From contig NZ_CAJTMT010000002.1 of NCBI RefSeq assembly GCF_910577345.1, positions 162,410-226,409 on the forward strand: DNA of 64,000 nucleotides, read 5' to 3'. Positions 43,875-52,679 of this stretch are shown piece after piece. Position numbers and translations under genes: made by a program. The notes below the pieces were generated by a model, which was not told the DNA's origin, searched no databases, and saw nothing but the letters and a program-made list of their open reading frames with translations. Position 1 is the stretch's first letter. Every line of letters starts with the position of its first letter. The DNA is from an uncultured Duncaniella sp. (lineage in GTDB: Bacteria; Bacteroidota; Bacteroidia; Bacteroidales; Muribaculaceae).

Positions 43875-44132
43875 ATGGCAAATCATAAATCATCACTTAA
43901 GAGAATTCGTCAGACCGAATCCCGCAGACTTCGTAACCGTTACTATGCAAAGACTGCCCGCAACGCCGTTCGCAATCTTCGCAAACTGACTGACAAAGCT
44001 GAGGCTGAAGCAGCTTTCTGCAAGGTAGGCGCCATGCTTGACCGTCTCGCTTCCAAGAAGTCGATCTCTAAGAACAAAGCTGCCAACCTCAAGAGCAAGC
44101 TTGCTCACCACATTGCAAAGCTTGCCGCTTAA
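43875..44132 (+). CDS. rpsT: 30S ribosomal protein S20
   Basis: 85 residues, Lys/Arg-rich and helical; begins MANHKSSLKRIRQTESRR as in S20 and ends LKSKLAHHIAKLAA. It binds 16S rRNA early in 30S assembly. It sits between two identical tRNA-Glu genes, 42 nt after one and 51 nt before the other, most simply in one transcript from the promoter at 43713. Confidence 0.97.
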   Translation: MANHKSSLKRIRQTESRRLRNRYYAKTARNAVRNLRKLTDKAEAEAAFCKVGAMLDRLASKKSISKNKAANLKSKLAHHIAKLAA

Positions 44133-44183
44133 TCCGGAAGGCTTCTTGAAGATTTTTCCGACAAGCTATCTTGGTTAAGGAAG

Positions 44184-44255
44184 GGCCCATTCGTCTATCG
44201 GCTAGGACGCAAGATTTTCATTCTTGAAAGAGGAGTTCGATTCTCCTATGGGCTA
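44184..44255 (+). tRNA. tRNA-Glu (TTC), copy 2
   Basis: Identical in all 72 nt to copy 1. It is followed by ATCACCGATCAGATTTCTGACCGGTGAT, a partly palindromic hairpin ending in TTTTTTT at ~44290-44296 that serves as terminator. Confidence 0.95.
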
Positions 44256-44396
44256 CTGAATATCACCGATCAGATTTCTGACCGGTGATATTTTTTTGCT
44301 TCCTTGCAAAAGATTGCACATATTGGGTGCAGACGTGCACTTTTCTTTCGATTTTTCATCGTAAAGCGGGCTGAAATGAAAATACTTTGCTAAAAT

Positions 44397-44428
44397 TTTG
44401 TGTTTTACAACATATTATCGTATTTTTG
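44397..44428 (+). promoter_or_regulatory. Promoter of the ilv operon
   Basis: TTTG (44397-44400), 20-bp spacer, TATTTTTG (44421-44428). The 5' leader is ~30 nt, with no room for a peptide attenuator. Confidence 0.8.
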
Positions 44429-44464
44429 CGGATAATTTTAACAAATTCATAGGTTCGCAAAGAT

Positions 44465-46297
44465 ATGAGTTTCCCTTTGAAAAGCGCAGCAAGCACTGAA
44501 GGACGCCGAATGGCAGGCGCCCGTGCACTTTGGCGTGCGAATGGCATGAAAGACGAACAGTTCGGAAAACCGATCATCGCAATCGTCAATTCCTTCACGC
44601 AGTTTGTCCCCGGCCACACCCATCTTCATGAGGTCGGCCAGATTGTAAAGCAGGAAATCGAGAAGCAAGGATGCTTCGCTGCCGAATTCAACACAATAGC
44701 TATTGATGACGGAATCGCCATGGGTCACGACGGTATGCTCTACTCGCTCCCGTCGCGCGACATGATTGCCGATTCCATCGAATATATGGTCAATGCCCAT
44801 AAGGCCGACGCAATGGTCTGCATTTCCAATTGCGACAAGGTCACACCGGGTATGCTCATGGCCGCAATGCGTCTCAACATCCCCGCGATTTTCGTTTCGG
44901 GTGGCCCGATGGAGGCCGGTGATGTCAACGGTCGTGCCGTTGACCTTATCGACATCATGATTGATGCCGCTGATGAGAGCGTGAGTGATGCAGCAGTGAC
45001 CGAACTCGAACAGAAGGGTTGTCCGACCTGCGGTTCATGCTCCGGAATGTTTACAGCCAATTCGATGAACTCCCTCAACGAGGCCATCGGTCTTGCGCTT
45101 CCCGGCAACGGCACTGTTGTGGCTACCCACATCAACCGTCTGCAGCTTTTCAAGAAGGCCGCCGACATGATTGTCCGCAACACTTACGCCTATTACCAAG
45201 ACGGCGACGAGAGCGTGCTTCCCCGCAATATCGCCACACGTCAGGCCATGCTCAACGCCATGACCCTCGACATCGCGATGGGTGGTTCGACCAACACTGT
45301 CCTCCATCTTCTTGCCGTAGCCCACGAGGCAGGTGCCGATTTTACGATGGACGACATCGACGCGCTTTCGCGACACACCCCCGTGCTCTGCAAGGTCGCT
45401 CCCAACTCCCACTACCATATTCAGGATGTGAACCGCGCAGGCGGTATCCTCTCCATCATGAAGATTCTTGCCGATGCAGGTCTTGTCGACGCAAATGTCA
45501 AGCGCGTCGACGGCATGACACTCGCGCAGGCAATGGATCATTATGCAATCGGAGGCAAGGATTTCAATGACGCTGCCGACGAGCTCTGGAAGAGCGCGCC
45601 CGGCATGAAGCGTACCACCGAACTCGGCAAGCAGATGAGCTACTACAGCGAGCTTGACACCGACCGTGCCAAAGGTTGCATCCGCGACATGGACCACGCC
45701 TACGTCAAGGATGGTGGTCTCGCAGTCCTCAAGGGCAACATCGCCCAGGACGGCTGTGTGGTCAAGACCGCAGGTGTCGACGAGAGCATTTTCCGCTTCA
45801 GCGGACCCGCCAAGGTGTTCACCTCACAGGAAGCCGCCGTCGACGGCATTCTCCGCGACAAGGTCAAGAGCGGCGACGTGGTTGTCATCACCTACGAAGG
45901 CCCCAAGGGAGGCCCCGGTATGCAGGAAATGCTTTATCCCACCTCCTATATCAAGAGCAAGCATCTCGGCAAAGAGTGTGCTCTCATCACCGACGGCCGC
46001 TTCTCCGGCGGAACCTCCGGTCTCTCCATCGGTCACATATCTCCCGAAGCTGCCAACGGTGGCAATATCGGACTTGTCAAGGATGGCGACATAATTGAAA
46101 TCGACATCCCGGCGCGCAGCATCAATGTACGCCTCACGGACGATGAGCTTGCCACCCGTCGCAAGGAAGAGGAAGCTCTCGGAAACAAGGCCTTCACTCC
46201 GCGCGACCGTGACCGCAAGGTCTCACAGGCCCTCCGCGCCTACGCCTCGATGGTGACTTCGGCCGACAAGGGCGGTGTCCGTCATCTTGACGATTGA
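44465..46297 (+). CDS. ilvD: Dihydroxy-acid dehydratase
   Basis: 610 residues. Iron-sulfur enzyme that dehydrates 2,3-dihydroxy-isovalerate and -methylvalerate to the 2-keto acids in valine and isoleucine synthesis. Cluster cysteines are visible in ISNCDKVTPG and PTCGSCSGMFTANSMN, and the C-terminal substrate motif in DGRFSGGTSGLSIGHISPEA. Full length. First gene of the ilvD-ilvB-ilvN-thioesterase-ilvC operon. Confidence 0.97.
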   Translation: MSFPLKSAASTEGRRMAGARALWRANGMKDEQFGKPIIAIVNSFTQFVPGHTHLHEVGQIVKQEIEKQGCFAAEFNTIAIDDGIAMGHDGMLYSLPSRDMIADSIEYMVNAHKADAMVCISNCDKVTPGMLMAAMRLNIPAIFVSGGPMEAGDVNGRAVDLIDIMIDAADESVSDAAVTELEQKGCPTCGSCSGMFTANSMNSLNEAIGLALPGNGTVVATHINRLQLFKKAADMIVRNTYAYYQDGDESVLPRNIATRQAMLNAMTLDIAMGGSTNTVLHLLAVAHEAGADFTMDDIDALSRHTPVLCKVAPNSHYHIQDVNRAGGILSIMKILADAGLVDANVKRVDGMTLAQAMDHYAIGGKDFNDAADELWKSAPGMKRTTELGKQMSYYSELDTDRAKGCIRDMDHAYVKDGGLAVLKGNIAQDGCVVKTAGVDESIFRFSGPAKVFTSQEAAVDGILRDKVKSGDVVVITYEGPKGGPGMQEMLYPTSYIKSKHLGKECALITDGRFSGGTSGLSIGHISPEAANGGNIGLVKDGDIIEIDIPARSINVRLTDDELATRRKEEEALGNKAFTPRDRDRKVSQALRAYASMVTSADKGGVRHLDD

Positions 46298-46362
46298 GAG
46301 CCGGAAAAACGAGACTATTAAACAGATATTATACACACGAAATATCACAACCACGACTCTTT

Positions 46363-48087
46363 ATGAGTGAACGAATCACAGGTTCAGAGGCTATCTGCCG
46401 CGCGCTTGTCGCTGAGGGTGTCGACACAATATTCGGCTATCCCGGCGGTCAGATCATGCCCTTTTACGACAAACTTTTTGACTTTTCCGATCGCCTCAAC
46501 CATATCCTGACACGTCATGAGCAGGGAGCTGTCCATGCCGCTCAAGGCTACGCCCGTGCATCCGGCAAAGTCGGTGTGGTGACCGTAACCTCCGGCCCTG
46601 CAGCCACCAATATCATCACCGGTGTGGCTGATGCGAATGTCGATTGCACACCTCTCGTTGTCATAACGGGTCAGGTGGCTGTCAATTCGCTTGGCACCGA
46701 TGCTTTCCAGGAGACAGACGTGATGGGCATCACTCAGCCTATCACCAAGTGGGCCTATCAGGTGCGCAGACCTGAAGAAATTCCATGGGCGGTGGCACGT
46801 GCATTCTATATTGCCTCCACAGGCCGTCCAGGTCCTGTCGTGCTCGACATCACACGCGATGCGCAGGTGGGCACAATGGATTGGGATTACAAGAAAATCA
46901 ACTATATCCGCAGCTATAACCCGGATCCCGAGCTTCTTCCCGGAGATATCCTTGCAGCGGCCTCGCTTCTCAACCGTGCGGAATCGCCGATGATTATCGC
47001 AGGCCACGGAGTGATGCTCTCGGATGCGGAGGAGGATCTGATAGCGCTTGCCGAGAAAGCCGACATACCGGTTGCCTCGACACTGCTCGGACTCTCGTCG
47101 ATTCCCTCTGACCATCCCCTCAACAAAGGCATGGTCGGTATGCACGGCAATATCGGTCCGAACATCAACACCAACCGTGCGGACGTGATTCTCGCTGTCG
47201 GTCTCCGGTTCGATGACCGCGTGACCGGTGTGGTGAAAAAATATGCTCCTCAGGCGAAGATTATCCATATTGACATCGACAGCGCTGAGTTCAACAAAAA
47301 CGTCAAGGCCCACACCACCATCCATGCTGATGCCAAAAAAGCTCTCAAAGCCTTGCTCCCGCTCGTCAACAAGAGCAAACACACCGAATGGCTTGCCACA
47401 TTTGACAAACCTGAGGAGGTGGAGCGCACAGAGGTGATGAAGCGCGAGCTTGAACCGGACGACATCGCTCCCGACGGAGCAATGCGTATGGGTGAAGTCG
47501 TGCGCAAGATTTCTGAAGCCTCAGGCAACAAGGGCATACTCGTCACCGATGTTGGCCAGAACCAGATGATGGCTGCCCGCTATTTCAAATACACCCTTCC
47601 GAAGAGTGTCCTGACCTCGGGCGGTCTCGGAACCATGGGCTTCTGCCTTCCGGCGGCTGTCGGAGCTAAAATCGCCTGTCCCGGACGCGAGGTGTTCGCT
47701 TTCATGGGCGACGGCGGTTTCCAGATGACCATGCAGGAACTCGGAACCATGCTTGCCTACAATATCGGTGTCAAGGTCATCATCCTCAACAACGACTTTC
47801 TCGGAAATGTGCGCCAGTGGCAGGCGATGTTCTACAACAACCGCTTCTCGGCTACCCCGATGATTAACCCGGATTTCGTCACAATCGCCAATGCCTACGG
47901 TTTTCCGGCAGAGCGTGTGGCTACCCGTGCGGAACTTCCGGCAGCAATCGAGCGCATGATGGCCCATGAGGGTACTTATCTGCTCGACGTGAATATCGAT
48001 CCTGAGGACATGGTCTTCCCGATGGTGGTTCCCGGCGCAGCGGTCGACGACATTCTTATCAACACGACAACCAAGTACGAGGGCTAA
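46363..48087 (+). CDS. ilvB: Acetolactate synthase large subunit
   Basis: About 574 residues from the ATG at 46363 (MSERITGSEAICRALV); an in-frame upstream start at 46294 overlapping ilvD is rejected because family homology begins here. ThDP-dependent enzyme joining pyruvate to pyruvate or 2-ketobutyrate. Motifs: GYPGGQIMPFYD with RHEQGAVHAAQGYARASG (catalytic Glu) and ThDP/Mg site GDGGFQMTMQEL...NND. The regulatory subunit gene follows 13 bp later. Confidence 0.96.
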   Translation: MSERITGSEAICRALVAEGVDTIFGYPGGQIMPFYDKLFDFSDRLNHILTRHEQGAVHAAQGYARASGKVGVVTVTSGPAATNIITGVADANVDCTPLVVITGQVAVNSLGTDAFQETDVMGITQPITKWAYQVRRPEEIPWAVARAFYIASTGRPGPVVLDITRDAQVGTMDWDYKKINYIRSYNPDPELLPGDILAAASLLNRAESPMIIAGHGVMLSDAEEDLIALAEKADIPVASTLLGLSSIPSDHPLNKGMVGMHGNIGPNINTNRADVILAVGLRFDDRVTGVVKKYAPQAKIIHIDIDSAEFNKNVKAHTTIHADAKKALKALLPLVNKSKHTEWLATFDKPEEVERTEVMKRELEPDDIAPDGAMRMGEVVRKISEASGNKGILVTDVGQNQMMAARYFKYTLPKSVLTSGGLGTMGFCLPAAVGAKIACPGREVFAFMGDGGFQMTMQELGTMLAYNIGVKVIILNNDFLGNVRQWQAMFYNNRFSATPMINPDFVTIANAYGFPAERVATRAELPAAIERMMAHEGTYLLDVNIDPEDMVFPMVVPGAAVDDILINTTTKYEG

Positions 48088-48100
48088 GTTCAAAGATATT

Positions 48101-48652
48101 ATGGAAAAGAAACTTTACACGATTTCGGTCTTTACCGAAAACCAGGTCGGTCTTCTCAACCGAATCTCCATCATATTCACCCGACGCGGCCTCAACCTTG
48201 AAAGTGTTTCGTCAAGCGCAAGCTCCGTCCACGGTATCCACAAGATGAATTTCACCTGCACTTCTGACCGCGAGACAATCGAGAAGGTCATCAAGCAGAT
48301 TGAAAGATGCATCGACGTGCTCCGTGCCTATTTCTACACTGACGATGAAATCGTCTATCAGGAGGTGGCGCTCTACAAGGTACCGACCCAGAAGTTGCTC
48401 GACGAAAAGGATTTCGAGAGAATCATCCGCGTCCACAACGCGCGAATCCTCGAACTGACCCGCGAATATACGATTCTTGAAAAAACAGGTCACGAAAGCG
48501 AGACCCAGGCGCTCTATGAGCTTCTCGCGAAATACGGCATCCTGCAGTTCATCCGTTCGGGACGCATCTGCATCACCAAATCGCCCACCGAGCATTTCAC
48601 CCACTATCTGACCGAGCAGGAACTGCGCCGTCAGCAAATAGAAAAGAACTGA
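48101..48652 (+). CDS. ilvN: Acetolactate synthase small (regulatory) subunit
   Basis: 183 residues: N-terminal ACT domain (~6-80; ISVFTENQVGLLNRISIIFTRRGLNLESV) that binds valine for feedback control, and a C-terminal domain (VPTQKLLDEKDFERIIRVHN...LTREYTILEKTGHESE) as in the long-form subunits. Partner of IlvB. The thioesterase gene starts 3 nt after its stop. Confidence 0.95.
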   Translation: MEKKLYTISVFTENQVGLLNRISIIFTRRGLNLESVSSSASSVHGIHKMNFTCTSDRETIEKVIKQIERCIDVLRAYFYTDDEIVYQEVALYKVPTQKLLDEKDFERIIRVHNARILELTREYTILEKTGHESETQALYELLAKYGILQFIRSGRICITKSPTEHFTHYLTEQELRRQQIEKN

Positions 48653-48655
48653 AAC

Positions 48656-49405
48656 ATGGTGCAGAAGCTTTACACTACAGAATTTTACCTCACAGCCTCC
48701 GAGGTCAATGCCCAGCGCGAGATGCCACTCTCACGTCTGGTCACCACCCTCATTGACACAGCCACGGACCATGCCAATCTTATCGGTATCGGTTTTGACA
48801 GGATGATACGCGAGGGAATTTCCTGGGTGCTGAGCCGTCTGACCATCGACATGCCGGAAATGCCGACCGTCAACCGTGCCTATCGTTTGTCGACGTGGGT
48901 TGAAAGTGTCAGCAGGCTTTTCTCGGAGCGTGTCTTTGAGATGACCGATGCGGAGGACGGACGCATTATCATGCGTGCCCATTCCACATGGATGGCAGTC
49001 AATATGACTACCCGCCGTCCGGGCGACCTTACTCCGGTGTTCGATGGACTCGATGTGGTCAATGACCGGAAGTTTGAAGGTGACAAGGGTGGAAAACTCT
49101 TGCCGGTGCAGAATCCCGACAAGGAGCGGTTCTACCGTTTCGCCGTTTCGGATATTGATGTGAACCGTCATGTCACCACACGTCGCTACATTGATTTGAT
49201 TGTCGATATGTGGTCGTTGGAACACTATGAGGCGATGCGCCCCAGCCGTTTTGAACTTGCGTTCAAGCATGAGGCACACTACGACGAGGAGGCCCGCGTA
49301 ATCTCGGCACCCCACGAGGGTAGTCCGGAGGTGAGCGATGTTGAAATAGAGGTCAACAATACCCCTTGCTGCCTTTCGCGTCTGCGCTTCACTTCAAGAT
49401 TTTAA
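48656..49405 (+). CDS. Acyl-ACP thioesterase (FatA/FatB type)
   Basis: 249 residues, double hot-dog fold. First half with TLIDTATDHANLIGIGFDRM and SWVLSRLTIDM. Second half with the substrate-facing active-site pattern SDIDVNRHVTTRRYIDL, where family members have NxHVNNxxY. It releases fatty acids from acyl-ACP. Embedded with near-zero spacing between ilvN and ilvC, an arrangement also recalled from Bacteroides. A link between branched-chain precursor supply and fatty-acid release is inferred. Confidence 0.87.
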   Translation: MVQKLYTTEFYLTASEVNAQREMPLSRLVTTLIDTATDHANLIGIGFDRMIREGISWVLSRLTIDMPEMPTVNRAYRLSTWVESVSRLFSERVFEMTDAEDGRIIMRAHSTWMAVNMTTRRPGDLTPVFDGLDVVNDRKFEGDKGGKLLPVQNPDKERFYRFAVSDIDVNRHVTTRRYIDLIVDMWSLEHYEAMRPSRFELAFKHEAHYDEEARVISAPHEGSPEVSDVEIEVNNTPCCLSRLRFTSRF

Positions 49406-49448
49406 GAAAAAACAATATAACAAAAATATTTAATACAAGACATTACTT

Positions 49449-50492
49449 ATGGCAAAGTTAAATTTCGGCGGCGTTGAAGAAACCGTCATCACACGCGAAG
49501 AATTCCCCTTGGAAAAAGCACGCGAAGTGCTTAAAGACGAAACCATCGCTGTCATCGGCTACGGTGTGCAGGGTCCCGGCCAGGGTCTCGACCTCCGTGA
49601 CAACGGTTTCAATGTCATCGTCGGCCAGCGCGAAGGCAAGACTTACGACAAGGCTGTCGCTGACGGTTGGGTGCCCGGAGAAACTCTTTTCTCAATCGAG
49701 GAAGCCTGCAAGCGCGGAACAATCATCATGTGTCTTCTCAGCGATGCAGCTGTAATCTCGCAGTGGCCTACCATCAAGAAGCACCTCACACCCGGCAAGG
49801 CTCTCTATTTCAGCCACGGTTTCGCAATCAACTGGAGCGACCGCACAGGTGTGGTTCCCCCCGAAGATGTCGACGTAATCATGGTTGCCCCCAAGGGTTC
49901 CGGTACAATGCTCCGCATTCTCTTCAAGGAGGGTAAGGGTACAAATTCAAGCTTTGCCGTATATCAGGATGCCACAGGCCGTGCTCTCGACCGCACTCTT
50001 GCTCTCGGTATCGGTATCGGTTCAGGCTACCTCTTCGAGACTACTTTCCAGCGTGAGGCTGTCAGCGACCTTACCGGCGAGCGTGGTTCACTCATGGGTG
50101 CTATCCAGGGTCTTCTCCTCGCACAGTATGAGGTGCTCCGTGAGAATGGTCACACTCCTTCCGAGGCATTCAACGAGACTGTTGAGGAGCTTACCCAGTC
50201 GCTCATGCCCCTCTTCGCAGCAAAGGGTATGGACTGGATGTATGCAAACTGCTCTACCACCGCTCAGCGTGGTGCTCTTGACTGGATGGGTCCGTTCCAT
50301 GATGCTGTCAAGCCCGTTGTCTATCAGCTCTACGAGAGCGTGAAGACCGGTCGCGAGGCTCAGCGTTCAATCGATTCCAATACTCAGCCCGACTACCGCG
50401 AGAAGCTTGAGGAAGAACTCAAGGCTCTCCGCGAAAGCGAAATGTGGCGCGCAGGTGCAACTGTCCGCACCCTCCGTCCTGAAAACGCATAA
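49449..50492 (+). CDS. ilvC: Ketol-acid reductoisomerase
   Basis: 347 residues, class I. N-terminal Rossmann domain with IGYGVQGPGQGLDLRDNG, the AHGSD-type region as YFSHGFAIN, MVAPKGSGTMLR, and a helical C-terminal knotted domain with the metal-binding segment (DLTGERGSLMGAIQGLLLAQYE). Converts acetolactate to dihydroxy-isovalerate. Last gene of the operon; the long inverted repeat at 50541 is the likely terminator. Confidence 0.96.
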   Translation: MAKLNFGGVEETVITREEFPLEKAREVLKDETIAVIGYGVQGPGQGLDLRDNGFNVIVGQREGKTYDKAVADGWVPGETLFSIEEACKRGTIIMCLLSDAAVISQWPTIKKHLTPGKALYFSHGFAINWSDRTGVVPPEDVDVIMVAPKGSGTMLRILFKEGKGTNSSFAVYQDATGRALDRTLALGIGIGSGYLFETTFQREAVSDLTGERGSLMGAIQGLLLAQYEVLRENGHTPSEAFNETVEELTQSLMPLFAAKGMDWMYANCSTTAQRGALDWMGPFHDAVKPVVYQLYESVKTGREAQRSIDSNTQPDYREKLEEELKALRESEMWRAGATVRTLRPENA

Positions 50493-50540
50493 ATCCCGGG
50501 CTTGACGTTACTGTTGAAACCCTGATTATAGTCAGGGGTT

Positions 50541-50658
50541 GATACAGAAGCACAGAAGTGCATAAGAAACAGAAGAATATAAGTACCTACAAGATTTGCA
50601 ATTATCTTTGGATTACTTATATTCTTCTGTTTCTTATGCACTTCTGTGCTTCTGTATC
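50541..50658. repeat. Long inverted repeat, copy 2 (45-bp perfect arms)
   Basis: Arms 50541-50585 and 50614-50658 are perfectly complementary over 45 bp with a 28-nt loop. Arm sequence (GATACAGAAGCACAGAAG...) matches copy 1 at ~80% of positions, and the loops are also alike (CCTrCAAGATTtG-type). It lies between convergent ilvC and the MATE gene. Confidence 0.9.
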
Positions 50659-50736
50659 TCTGTTGCAAATATAACCACAGATAAATAGGAGATGGCTTTA
50701 GTGGCTTTTAAGGATATGCATAAAGCCTACCGGACC

Positions 50737-52209
50737 TTATTTCAGTCCTTTCTTCAGCCATGCGCCGGAGATGAGGCGCCAGAGGAAGATTGCTCCGCGG
50801 AAGCAGAGTTCGACGCACATTGCCAACCAGACTCCGGCAAGTCCCATGCTCGGTGCGAGGAGGGCTGCGATGGGGAGACGGACAAGCCAGATGCTACAGA
50901 AGTTCATTGACGCGGGGATGATGGTGTCACCGACACCGATCATGACACCGTAGCTGACAATGGCTGCTGCAAACATCGGCTCGGCAAAGGCTTCGATGCG
51001 GAGGGCTTCAACGCCAAGTGTCTGAATTCCGGTGACGGGTGTCATAAGCTCCATCACCCACGGTGCGCAGACATACATCACTACTCCCATTATTGTCATG
51101 GTGACCATTCCGAGCCCTACAGTGATGTAGCCGAAACGTTTGGCAAGGTCGAGTCGCTTGGCTCCATAACTCTGCCCGACGAGTGTGGTCGCTGCATCTC
51201 CGATACCGTAGCCGGGCATGTAGCAGATGCTTTCTGCGGTCACTGCAAAGGCATTTGCAGCGATTGCCATGACTCCCAAGGGGGCGACGATGACGGTGAC
51301 GGCAATCTGAGCACCACAGATGACGGCATGTTCGAGGGTCATCGGTGCTGAAACACGCAAGGCTTTCGACAGGACCGAACGTGTGGGGCGGAAGGATCCG
51401 GGATGGCCTGCGAGACGGATTGATTTTTCTTTCATGCACAGATACCACATCATGCTTCCCGCTGTGACGATTTCTGCGGAGACCGTGCCCAAAGCAGCCC
51501 CGAGAACGCCAAGCCCTGCTCCGGGGACGCTGACGATATGGCCGAGCAGATTGATTTCGCGGGAGGGGAAAATCAGGAAGAAGTTGAAAATCACGTCGAG
51601 GATACACATCATGACGTTCAGTCCACCCGGTACTTTCATGTTGCCGACACAACGCAGCATTGCTCCTCCCAGATAGTTCATGGTGAGGAGCGGGAGGGCG
51701 AGTACGAACACAAGGAAGTAGAGGGAGGCTTTGGAGCAGACGGCATCAGTGCCACCGAGCCAATGGGGTAGGGGATAGGCTATGGCGGTTCCAATAATCA
51801 CAACGGCAAGGCTGAAGAGGAGGCAGGCGACGATGGACTGGCGCAAGACTTTCCGTGCGCCTTCGTGGTCGGATGCTCCGATACGGTGGGCGACCTGTAC
51901 GGAGAAGCCGACTGTCACGGCTGAACAGATACCCCAGAAGAGCCACAGGCTCGTAGAGACAAGGCCGACTGCGGCGGAGTCGTCAGCGCCGAGCCGTCCG
52001 ACCATGGCGGCATCAATGTACTGCATCATGATGCTGGACAATTGTGCCATCATGGCGGGCCATGAGAGTTGGGCGGTGAGTTTCAGTTGCTGAAGGAAGT
52101 TCAATGGTGCACCGGAGCGTATGAGTGAAATGTCAGACACGTTTTGGACTATTGTTTTCAGGATGGTAAATCGGTGTCCTGACGGACACCTTTCTATATA
52201 ATCGCACAT
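50737..52209 (-). CDS. MATE-family multidrug/Na+ antiporter
   Basis: Up to 490 residues with 12 TM helices in two related halves (WPAMMAQLSSIMMQYIDAAMV, GLVSTSLWLFWGICSAVTVGF; YGIGDAATTLVGQSYGAKR). Exports cationic drugs or metabolites by Na+/H+ exchange. The start is uncertain: the ATG at 52209 lies in the repeat array and its first ~16 codons (ERCPSGHRF) are repeat-derived. A GTG at 52138-52140, just before SDISLIRSGAPLNFLQQL, gives a normal MATE N-terminus of ~467 residues. No consensus promoter is seen within the array. Confidence 0.87.
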   Translation of the reverse strand: MCDYIERCPSGHRFTILKTIVQNVSDISLIRSGAPLNFLQQLKLTAQLSWPAMMAQLSSIMMQYIDAAMVGRLGADDSAAVGLVSTSLWLFWGICSAVTVGFSVQVAHRIGASDHEGARKVLRQSIVACLLFSLAVVIIGTAIAYPLPHWLGGTDAVCSKASLYFLVFVLALPLLTMNYLGGAMLRCVGNMKVPGGLNVMMCILDVIFNFFLIFPSREINLLGHIVSVPGAGLGVLGAALGTVSAEIVTAGSMMWYLCMKEKSIRLAGHPGSFRPTRSVLSKALRVSAPMTLEHAVICGAQIAVTVIVAPLGVMAIAANAFAVTAESICYMPGYGIGDAATTLVGQSYGAKRLDLAKRFGYITVGLGMVTMTIMGVVMYVCAPWVMELMTPVTGIQTLGVEALRIEAFAEPMFAAAIVSYGVMIGVGDTIIPASMNFCSIWLVRLPIAALLAPSMGLAGVWLAMCVELCFRGAIFLWRLISGAWLKKGLK

Positions 52210-52600
52210 ATACCCTGCACATCTACGCTACGCTTCGATGTACAGGGTTACGAAGAAATCGGTGTCCTGCGGACACCCGACGGACGCTTTGGGTTGCACA
52301 TCTGTGCTGGGCTTCGATGTACAGGGTTACGGAGAAATCGGTATCCTGCGGACACCCGACGGACGCTTTTGGTTGCACATCTGTGCTGGGCTTCGATGTA
52401 CAGGGTTACGAAGAAGTCGGTGTCCTGCGGACACCCGGTGGCCGCATTAGGCAGCACATCTGCACGGCGCTATGATGTGCAGGGTTACGAAAGAGTTGGT
52501 GTCCTGCAGACACCCGATGGCCGCTTTGGGTGGGACATCTGCGTTGCGCTATGATGTACAGGGTTACGGAGAAATCGGTGTCCTGCGGATATCCCGGTGG
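52173..52600. repeat. 79-bp tandem repeat array
   Basis: GGTGTCC-tgc-GGACACC-type hairpins begin at 52173, 52261, 52340, 52419, 52498 and 52577: one 88-bp and four exact 79-bp periods. Each unit also has a CACATC...GATGTaC stem and CAGGGTTACGrAGAAATC. Copies vary by point changes but keep length. Related to the units at 19966-20491. Confidence 0.9.
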
Positions 52601-52616
52601 ACACTACGATTGCTGT

Positions 52617-52678
52617 GTCGTAATTGGCTTTGCCGTAATGTGGCTTGGCTTGTCGTAATGGGTTTTGCCGTAATGGGG
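52617..52678. repeat. CGTAAT minisatellite
   Basis: Four copies of a (G)yCGTAATkkGG(C/T)TTt unit at 15-21 bp spacing fill the gap between the 79-bp array and the patB stop codon. Confidence 0.65.
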
Positions 52679-52679
52679 C

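Noticed and set aside
46294..46362. Upstream start of ilvB overlapping ilvD
   Set aside because: The first 23 residues are unlike acetolactate synthases; homology begins at the ATG at 46363.
52173..52600. CRISPR array
   Set aside because: The period is regular (79 bp), but the whole unit is repeated with only point differences; there are no unique spacers and no cas genes.
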